Positions 8,721-13,432 of a stretch of DNA of 13,432 bases are shown in pieces. The stretch is from an uncultured Slackia sp. (GTDB taxonomy: Bacteria; Actinomycetota; Coriobacteriia; Coriobacteriales; Eggerthellaceae): the NCBI GenBank assembly GCA_900553655.1, contig USEQ01000007.1:1-13432 (forward strand), given 5' to 3'. The notes beneath the pieces were generated by a model. The model ran no database searches, had not been told where the DNA came from, and saw only the letters and a program-made list of their open reading frames with translations. Every line of letters begins with the position of its first letter. The first letter of the stretch is position 1. A program made the position numbers and the translations under genes.

Positions 8721-10556
8721 CTATTCCACGGTCACGCTTTTCGCAAGGTTGCGGGGCTGGTCCACATCGCAACCGCGCGCAAGGGCGATGAAGCGTGCGA
8801 ACAGCTGCAAGGGAACGCTCGCTGTAATGGCGCTGAAGCAGTCACGGACTTTCGGTATGTACATCACGTAGTCGGCGTGCTTCTTGATCTCTTCGTCCCC
8901 CTCAGTAGCAAGAGCGATGATGAGCGCACCGCGCGCCTTGCACTCCTGGACGTTGGATATGACCTTGTCGTACGTGGGGCTTTTCGTCGCGACCACGATT
9001 ACCGGAAAACCCTCGTCAAGCAGGGCGATCGGCCCATGCTTCATCTCTCCCGCCGCATAGGCTTCAGCATGGAGATAGCTGATTTCCTTAAGCTTCAAAG
9101 CTCCTTCGTAGCAGATGGTGGAACCTACGCCTCGACCGATGAAAAGGGCGTTGTCGGCGTCCTTGCACGCAAGCGCCGCCTCTTCGATGGCGCTCGTGTC
9201 CGACAGAATCTGCTCGATCTGCTGGGCGGTATCCGCCATTTCACGGAACAGCATGCGAATCTGGGCCGTTGTCAGGCCGCCGCGAAGCTGGCCGAGCAGC
9301 ATGGCGAGCAGCGTCAACGCCGCAACCTGGCCGAGGAAGCTTTTCGTTGCCGCCACCGATATTTCTTTATTTGCCTTGATGTAGATGACGCCGTCGCTTT
9401 CACGGGCAACCGGGCTTCCCACCACATTCGTCACGCCGAAGACCTTCGCACCTTTGATGCGCGCGTCGCGAATGGCCGCAAGCGTATCGGCGGTTTCGCC
9501 AGACTGCGACACGGCGACCACCAACGTAGAGGGCGTGATGATGGGATTGCGATAGCGAAACTCGCTTGCCACCTCCACCTCGCACGGAATGCGGCTCCAC
9601 GCTTCTATGAGATTCTTGGCGATAAGCCCCGCATGGTAACTCGTTCCGCATGCGATGATGTACACACGGTCGATCGCGGCGAGTTCGTCGTAGTTCAAAG
9701 ACAGCTCGTCGAACTGAAGATGACCATTGACCATGCGGCCCGCCAAGGTGTCGCGAATGGTACGCGGCTCTTCATGGATTTCCTTAAGCATGAAATCGGG
9801 AAAACCGCCCTTTTCCGCCGCGTCGATATCCCAATCGACATGCGTGACTTCCGGAGTCGCGCTGCGCCCTTCGGCATCGAAATACTCGACAGAGGCCTCC
9901 CCGCCTTCGCACGTCAGCTTGGCGAACATGCCGTCATCGAGCACGACGACATCGCGTGTCTGGTCGATAAGCGCAACGATATCGCTGGCCACAAGCGCGC
10001 CATGAGGGCCTTTGCCCACCACGATGGGGGAATCTTTACGAGCGCATACAATAACGCCGGGCTCGGATTCGCATACGACAGCAAGGCCGTATGCTCCGGC
10101 GAGCCTGTTCGTTGCCGCCCGTACCGCCGCAAGGAGGTCTCCGCGGTAGGCCTCTTCGACAAGATGGGCGACTACTTCGGTGTCGGTCTCGCTCGAGAAG
10201 ATGTGCCCTCGGTCGATGAGCTCTTCTTTCAAGCTGGCAAAATTCTCTATGATGCCGTTGTGAACAACTGCGATATCGTTCGCGCATCCCGTGTGCGGGT
10301 GGGCGTTGCGCTCGCTCGGCTTGCCGTGCGTCGCCCAACGCGTGTGACCGATGCCGCAAACGCCCTGTATGTCCATGGATTCAACCATCGCCTCAAGACC
10401 GGCTACTTTGCCGACCTTGTGCTTGACGTTGAGGCCGGCCTCGGTCTGCACGGCAATACCGGCAGAATCGTAACCGCGGTATTCCATGCGCCTCAAGCCG
10501 CGAAGGAGGATTTCTTTCGCCTGCAACGTGCCCGTATATCCGATGATTCCGCACAT
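8721..10556 (-). CDS. glmS: Glutamine-fructose-6-phosphate aminotransferase (isomerizing)
   Basis: GlmS makes glucosamine-6-phosphate from fructose-6-phosphate and glutamine, the first committed step towards UDP-GlcNAc for cell wall and glycans. The 611-residue length is typical. The N-terminal amidotransferase domain starts MCGIIGYTG, with Cys2 as nucleophile, and has HTRWATHGKP (71-80) and RNAHPH (83-88). GGFPDFMLKEIHE (250-262) is the linker. The first SIS domain has CGTSYHAG (303-310) and SQSGETADT (350-358). The second has ALKLKEISYLHAEAY (486-500) and GEMKHGP (503-509), ending DVDQPRNLAKSVTVE. GGAAGGA lies six bases before the ATG. No acpS-coupled spacing is seen (84 bp gap). The long plus-strand open frame opposite it is a composition artefact. 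Confidence 0.98.
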   Translation of the reverse strand: MCGIIGYTGTLQAKEILLRGLRRMEYRGYDSAGIAVQTEAGLNVKHKVGKVAGLEAMVESMDIQGVCGIGHTRWATHGKPSERNAHPHTGCANDIAVVHNGIIENFASLKEELIDRGHIFSSETDTEVVAHLVEEAYRGDLLAAVRAATNRLAGAYGLAVVCESEPGVIVCARKDSPIVVGKGPHGALVASDIVALIDQTRDVVVLDDGMFAKLTCEGGEASVEYFDAEGRSATPEVTHVDWDIDAAEKGGFPDFMLKEIHEEPRTIRDTLAGRMVNGHLQFDELSLNYDELAAIDRVYIIACGTSYHAGLIAKNLIEAWSRIPCEVEVASEFRYRNPIITPSTLVVAVSQSGETADTLAAIRDARIKGAKVFGVTNVVGSPVARESDGVIYIKANKEISVAATKSFLGQVAALTLLAMLLGQLRGGLTTAQIRMLFREMADTAQQIEQILSDTSAIEEAALACKDADNALFIGRGVGSTICYEGALKLKEISYLHAEAYAAGEMKHGPIALLDEGFPVIVVATKSPTYDKVISNVQECKARGALIIALATEGDEEIKKHADYVMYIPKVRDCFSAITASVPLQLFARFIALARGCDVDQPRNLAKSVTVE

Positions 10557-10803
10557 AACGAATCCTTCCGCAAATCAAACCCGCGAGCAAACGTTCGAAA
10601 AAGCAAACGCGGAGAGTTTAGGACTTTGATAAAACGCTCGGAAATTCGCAGCGGCAAGCGGCACGATGAAACGGGTTCTCGGCATGAAGAAGGGATTTTA
10701 TGGTTGCTTTATGCATAAGTGTAATCAATGCCGTTCCATTTATGCACAAAGGCATCGCGCATTGCGAAAAGGCTCGAAAAATCGCCAGGCAAACGAAAGC
10801 CCG
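10557..10803 (-). other. glmS upstream region, most of the 313-bp gap to ferritin
   Basis: This gene-free stretch is more AT-rich than the flanking genes and should hold the glmS promoter and leader. A TTGATT hexamer (minus strand, 10729-10724) is a possible -35, but no matching -10 is found at 16-18 bp. A pair of TTTATGCA repeats is listed separately. I see neither the conserved fold of a glmS ribozyme nor another known riboswitch. Close to the ATG, a GCAAACG-type repeat and a weak CCGCG/CGCGG pairing are all that can be seen. Confidence 0.5.
10708..10749. promoter_or_regulatory. Pair of TTTATGCA(T/C)AA repeats upstream of glmS, candidate regulator site
   Basis: TTTATGCATAA (10708-10718) and TTTATGCACAA (10739-10749) match at ten of eleven bases and are 31 bp apart, about three helical turns. 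The first contains the palindrome TTATGCATAA. They flank the possible -35 of glmS. Spaced, phased repeats suit a dimeric DNA-binding protein, but no regulator can be named. Confidence 0.3.
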
Positions 10804-10842
10804 AACAAAGAAAAAGCCGCATCGAACCAGGCGATGCGGCTT
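10804..10842 (-). terminator. Rho-independent terminator of the ferritin gene
   Basis: An 11-bp perfect stem, AAGCCGCATCG paired with CGATGCGGCTT (10814-10824 and 10832-10842), encloses a seven-base loop. On the minus strand it is followed by a U-rich tract, UUUUUCUUUGUU, counting the last two stem bases. It starts 27 bp after the ferritin stop codon, so it should end ferritin transcription and isolate it from glmS. Confidence 0.85.
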
Positions 10843-10869
10843 GAGCTTTGCGAAATGAAAATGCAACGC

Positions 10870-11385
10870 TTAGGCGTTTGCCAGCGGAGAAGGAACGCTG
10901 TATACGCGAGAGGCATATTCCCTGTCGAGGTCGTAAAGGGCCTTGGCGTCGGAGCCGAACAGACGCATCTTGGTGATCATCTCGTCCGCGTTGGCCTCTT
11001 CTTCCATCTGCTCATCGATGAACCAATCCAAAAACTTCATGCAGCGATAGTCTTTCGCCTCGACCGCGGCCGCGTAGATGTCGTTGATGAGCGCGGTAAC
11101 GTACTTCTCGTGCTCAAGGGCGGCCTCGAGCGGACCCATGAAGTCGGTAAAGGCCTTGTCGGGCTGAGCAATGGCGCCAAGCTTCAGCTTCTGGCCGTTA
11201 TCATGCAGATAGTTGCGGAAGATGAGTGCGTGATCGCGCTCTTCTGCAGCCTGAATCATGTAGTAGTTCGCGTATCCGGAAAGACCTTCTTCCTCGTAGT
11301 GATCGGCGAACGACATGTACAGATATGCGCTGTACAGTTCGGCGTTGATCTGCTGATTGATGAGCTCGTACACCTTCTGATCCAT
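10870..11385 (-). CDS. Non-heme ferritin
   Basis: Ferritin oxidises Fe(II) and stores it as a mineral inside a 24-subunit shell, protecting against iron-driven oxidative damage. The 171-residue length is normal for the bacterial FtnA class. The four-helix bundle is evident: helix A with Glu16 in INAELYSAYLYM, helix B with AAEERDHALIF providing Glu49 and His52 of the ferroxidase site, and helix C (EHEKYVTALINDIYAAA). Helix D holds FLDWFIDEQMEEE. The C-terminus extends beyond helix D, ending SPLANA. The ATG at 11385 has AAGGAA eight bases upstream. The frame extending to 11430 would add 15 residues unlike the family. It is apparently monocistronic, with a terminator after it and a 194-bp gap before it. 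Confidence 0.95.
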   Translation of the reverse strand: MDQKVYELINQQINAELYSAYLYMSFADHYEEEGLSGYANYYMIQAAEERDHALIFRNYLHDNGQKLKLGAIAQPDKAFTDFMGPLEAALEHEKYVTALINDIYAAAVEAKDYRCMKFLDWFIDEQMEEEANADEMITKMRLFGSDAKALYDLDREYASRVYSVPSPLANA

Positions 11386-11437
11386 GATGCGGTTCCTTCC
11401 TTCTGCAGGCCGTTCGGCCCCATCGTCCAACAGGTAT

Positions 11438-11468
11438 ATTGTACGATGCGGCGCCAGCTAAACCGCAA
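11438..11468 (-). promoter_or_regulatory. Weak candidate promoter for ferritin
   Basis: The minus strand has TTGCGG (11468-11463), 19 bp, then TACAAT (11443-11438), which would start transcription about 45 bp before the ferritin ATG. The spacing is long and the -35 imperfect. No clear iron-responsive operator is seen. A run of seven T residues just upstream on the same strand may belong to the end of the degV transcript, but I find no good stem before it. Confidence 0.28.
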
Positions 11469-11579
11469 GCATCAAAAAAACAGCACGGGGAAACAAGGCC
11501 TTCACCTGGCGCTCCAAGCAGGATTCGCTCGACGACCATGCGGGTCGAAAAGGCGCGATGAGAACGCCCCCTCGGTCGC

Positions 11580-12440
11580 CTACTCGATGATTTGGACGCC
11601 TATACCGATCAGCCCGGGGCCGGTATGCACGACAAGCGCGGGGGAGATTTGCTCGAACAAGATTTCCTCGGCGTTCGGCAAAGCCTCCTTGGCCTTTTCG
11701 AGCAAAGCGCGCGCCTCCTCTTCCGCGCCGCCGTGTACCACCGCAAAACGGTACCTCGATGCGGCGCCCACGTGCTTCTTCACCAGCGCAAGAGCCTTCT
11801 TCAGCGAAGCCTTGCGTCCGTGAGCCTTCGCAATGGGAACATACACGCCCTCTTCGTTGCACGTAATGACAGGCCTGATATCAAGCGTCGAACCAAGTGA
11901 ATACGTGACCTTTCCGATGCGCCCGCCCTTGTAGAGGTATTCGAGAGTATCCACGCAGAAGAAAGCGTATGTCGACTCGGCATAACGGCGGGCTCCGCGA
12001 ACCACCTCGTCGAACGAAGCGCCCTGCTGCACCATGCGAGCAACCGCAATCGCCGTCAAGCCCGACCCAAGCCCGATATTCTTCGTATCCACGACTTCGA
12101 CGTCGAGATTCGGATACCCCGCGGCAACGCTCTTGAACAAATCGTGCGTTGCAGAAAGCCCCGACGAGATGGACACGACGACGACATGCGTCACGCCCGC
12201 CGCGACAAACTCATCGAACGCCTCCGCCACATCCGACGGAGAAGGAGTGGACGTCTTCGGGATCTCTTCGGCGAAACGCGCGTATACCTCATCGGGCTGA
12301 ATGTCCACGCGATCGCGATACGCCGCATCGCGATAGTTGATATGCAGGGCGATGACGCGTATTCCCAGTTCTTGCGCAAGACTCGGGGGGACGTCGGAGC
12401 ACGAATCCGTCAGTACCGCGATTTTTTGCATGGTATCCAT
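11580..12440 (-). CDS. DegV family fatty-acid-binding protein
   Basis: DegV proteins bind a fatty acid in a buried pocket; in Firmicutes FakB members of this family present exogenous fatty acids to the kinase FakA. The 286-residue length fits. Visible family segments are IAVLTDSCSDVPPSLA (7-22), the KTSTPSPSDV loop (62-71), SISSGLSATH (90-99), VVDTKNIGLGSGL (116-128), FFCVDTLEYLYKGGRIGK (about 160-177), and RPVITCNEEGVYVPIAKAHGRK. The C-terminus reads SPALVVHTGPGLIGIGVQ, which closes the lipid pocket. AAGGA stands four bases before the ATG at 12440; an ATG three codons later is possible. No FakA partner is nearby. It is divergent from the DUF1836 gene, sharing a 148-bp control region. Confidence 0.93.
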   Translation of the reverse strand: MDTMQKIAVLTDSCSDVPPSLAQELGIRVIALHINYRDAAYRDRVDIQPDEVYARFAEEIPKTSTPSPSDVAEAFDEFVAAGVTHVVVVSISSGLSATHDLFKSVAAGYPNLDVEVVDTKNIGLGSGLTAIAVARMVQQGASFDEVVRGARRYAESTYAFFCVDTLEYLYKGGRIGKVTYSLGSTLDIRPVITCNEEGVYVPIAKAHGRKASLKKALALVKKHVGAASRYRFAVVHGGAEEEARALLEKAKEALPNAEEILFEQISPALVVHTGPGLIGIGVQIIE

Positions 12441-12460
12441 ATTGTCCTTATCTACAGCCT

Positions 12461-12481
12461 ATCTAGTTTTTAATACTAGAT
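12461..12481. promoter_or_regulatory. Perfect palindrome, candidate operator between degV and the DUF1836 gene
   Basis: ATCTAGT (12461-12467) and ACTAGAT (12475-12481) form a perfect 7-bp inverted repeat around a seven-base AT centre. The right half overlaps the -10 box of the degV promoter and the rest covers the predicted start site, where a bound repressor would block transcription. A direct repeat AGCCTAT (12456-12462 and 12490-12496) brackets it. The adjacent DUF1836 protein is the obvious candidate to bind here; that is inference. Confidence 0.6.
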
Positions 12482-12506
12482 TATGTGTTAGCCTATATTG
12501 TGTCAA
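12478..12506 (-). promoter_or_regulatory. Near-consensus housekeeping promoter of degV
   Basis: The minus strand has TTGACA (12506-12501), an exact -35 consensus, 17 bp of spacer, then TAATCT (12483-12478), a four-of-six match to the -10 consensus. Transcription would start near 12471, giving a leader of about 30 bases that contains the degV ribosome binding site. Confidence 0.75.
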
Positions 12507-12588
12507 GCAATGTGGATTTTAGAAGAAGCGAGGCGCACCCTCCCAATGCAGCGAACGAAACCGACGAAGCATTGGTAAGCTTGCCTCC

Positions 12589-13269
12589 ATGAAAGACGCC
12601 ATGAACACTGCACACGAAACACAACGAAGCACCGGCACGTGCCCTGCAGAAACTCGACACGCCCACCCATGCGGCAGCGATGAAGAACAGCTTTTCGTTG
12701 CCCATATCAGCGGGCTCCACATCCCGCGCTATGCGGAACTGCCCGACATAGAGCTTTATATGGACCAGGTTCTCACCTACACCGACAATCAGCTTCGCCC
12801 CCTGTTTCCCAAGGAGGAAAAGATCCTGACCTCGTCCATGGTGAACAACTACGTCAAGCAAAAGCTCATTCCCACGCCTTTGCACAAGCGGTACGGTCGC
12901 GAGCATCTTGCCCTGCTCATCTTCGTCTGTCTCATGAAACGAACCGTACCCATCTCGGACATTCAGCGGCTTTTCGCCATCCAGAACGCAACCTACCCCG
13001 TCGAACGCGCCTACGACTTCTTCTGCACCGCTGTGGAAGAGAGCCTGCGCGGGCTTTTCAGCGGATCGGTTCGCGCCGACGCCCTCGGCGAATGGGAGCT
13101 TGAAAAACCCCGCGGGTTCGCTTTCGCTCTTTCGTTTGCAAACGGCAGCGAACTCACGCCTGCACGAAGGCTTGTCATCTCCGCCGCAACAGCGACGGCA
13201 AACAAAATCTATATAGAGAAATGCCTCGAATTCATGGAACTGGACCTTAGCAAGGACGAACAACAGTGA
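12589..13269 (+). CDS. DUF1836 domain protein, putative MerR-like transcription regulator
   Basis: The 226-residue product has an unconserved polar N-terminus of about 40 residues, then the DUF1836 domain (about 45-135): LPDIELYMDQVLTYTDNQL (51-69), EEKILTSSMVNNYVKQKLIP (76-95) and RYGREHLALLIFVCLMKRTVPISDI (101-125). The second of these resembles the recognition helix and wing of MerR-type proteins. The remainder (136-226) is helical and unassigned. DUF1836 proteins are presumed regulators with no proven target. Divergence from degV across a palindrome fits a local regulator. The start is uncertain: the ATG at 12589 has only a weak GGTAAG nearby, and a later start would mainly remove the unconserved tail. 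A TATATT at 12494-12499 could be its -10 box. Confidence 0.85.
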   Translation: MKDAMNTAHETQRSTGTCPAETRHAHPCGSDEEQLFVAHISGLHIPRYAELPDIELYMDQVLTYTDNQLRPLFPKEEKILTSSMVNNYVKQKLIPTPLHKRYGREHLALLIFVCLMKRTVPISDIQRLFAIQNATYPVERAYDFFCTAVEESLRGLFSGSVRADALGEWELEKPRGFAFALSFANGSELTPARRLVISAATATANKIYIEKCLEFMELDLSKDEQQ

Positions 13270-13432
13270 GCAACGAAAAACGCAGCGAGAACAGCATCGA
13301 CGAGACGGTCGAGCGCACCTACGAGCGGCTGGGAGAGCGCATTCGAAAGCGGTTCTCGGACAAAGCCGTCGCGCGAGACATCGTCACGCTGGGAGGGATG
13401 ACGGAAATATACTGCGCGGATCACCACGACCC
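13266..13432 (+). CDS. Partial gene, possibly nitrous-oxide-stimulated-promoter family (PF11756), runs off the right edge
   Basis: A GTG at 13266 overlaps the DUF1836 stop by four bases (GTGA), with AAGGA about nine bases upstream, so the two genes are probably co-translated. The visible 55 residues are a charged N-terminus followed by VARDIVTLGGMTEIYCADHHD (35-55). A segment of the form Thr-Leu-x-x-Met-x-x-Ile-Tyr-Cys, then paired histidines, resembles the start of the small cysteine-containing family that Pfam calls nitrous oxide-stimulated promoter. That family's function is unknown despite the name. The diagnostic later cysteines lie beyond the window, so this is tentative. Confidence 0.55.
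   Translation, partial: MSNEKRSENSIDETVERTYERLGERIRKRFSDKAVARDIVTLGGMTEIYCADHHD

Noticed and set aside
10557..10700. glmS ribozyme in the glmS leader
   Set aside because: No conserved core or double-pseudoknot layout could be recognised; the ribozyme is best known from Firmicutes. A covariance search would be decisive.
8877..10718. 613-codon plus-strand open frame opposite glmS
   Set aside because: It is exactly antisense to a complete, motif-perfect glmS. Its protein is arginine/histidine-rich with no family look, as expected from GC-rich codon mirroring.
11533..11547. Hairpin CGACC-ATGCG-GGTCG after degV as a terminator
   Set aside because: The stem is only five base pairs and has no T-run following it on the degV strand.
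12493..13263. 256-codon minus-strand open frame opposite the DUF1836 gene
   Set aside because: The plus-strand DUF1836 domain is recognisable and its frame couples to the next gene; the minus frame also runs through the degV promoter.

Overview
The window looks like at least three unrelated pieces of DNA joined end to end, most likely a metagenome assembly chimera. The last and largest piece (about 2,730 to the end) is an ordinary, GC-rich chromosomal housekeeping region. The first about 2.73 kb is visibly AT-rich. It carries genes of a kind seen in gut Clostridia such as Lachnospiraceae. The GC-rich part has a gene set and codon style that suggest a gut actinobacterium of the Coriobacteriia/Eggerthellaceae type. 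Both taxonomic guesses rest on composition and protein resemblance read by eye, not on a search.

Left part. Bases 1-53 hold a ribosome binding site and the first 14 codons of a gene that may encode a Wzz-like chain-length protein. They abut (54-244, minus) a fragment of an AbiEii-type nucleotidyltransferase toxin. That gene is interrupted near 245 by the left end of an insertion sequence whose IS4-like transposase starts at 373 (plus) and is cut off near 530. From about 537 to 2729, on the minus strand, lies part of a surface-glycan locus: the C-terminus of a FlaA1/CapD-type UDP-sugar 4,6-dehydratase, a complete PglE-like DegT/DnrJ aminotransferase, and a PglC-like initiating phosphoglycosyl transferase that has lost its C-terminus. 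Together these would make an aminated 4,6-dideoxy UDP-sugar and load it onto a polyprenyl phosphate. At about 2725-2730 the dehydratase reading frame stops matching its family, and the sequence becomes the last 29 codons of a plus-strand TauE/SafE permease.

Right part. Reading the minus strand in the direction of transcription: degV (fatty-acid-binding DegV protein), ferritin with its own terminator, glmS, acpS, a stand-alone ADP-dependent NAD(P)H-hydrate dehydratase, an HdeD/DUF308 membrane protein, an ankyrin-repeat membrane protein, ligA, and a small membrane-anchored hypothetical protein. Genes from acpS to the HdeD protein are tightly packed (16 nt and 1 nt gaps) and probably form one transcript. 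glmS and ferritin are separated by the only long gene-free stretch (about 313 bp). degV is divergent from a plus-strand DUF1836 putative regulator, which overlaps by 4 nt a partial gene running off the right edge. Between them is a near-consensus degV promoter overlapped by a perfect 7-7-7 palindrome, a good candidate operator.

I see no CRISPR array, tRNA, rRNA or complete mobile element, and no convincing new multi-gene system. The most useful observations are the junctions, which make the left 2.7 kb unsafe to interpret as neighbours of the rest, and the degV/DUF1836 divergent operator.
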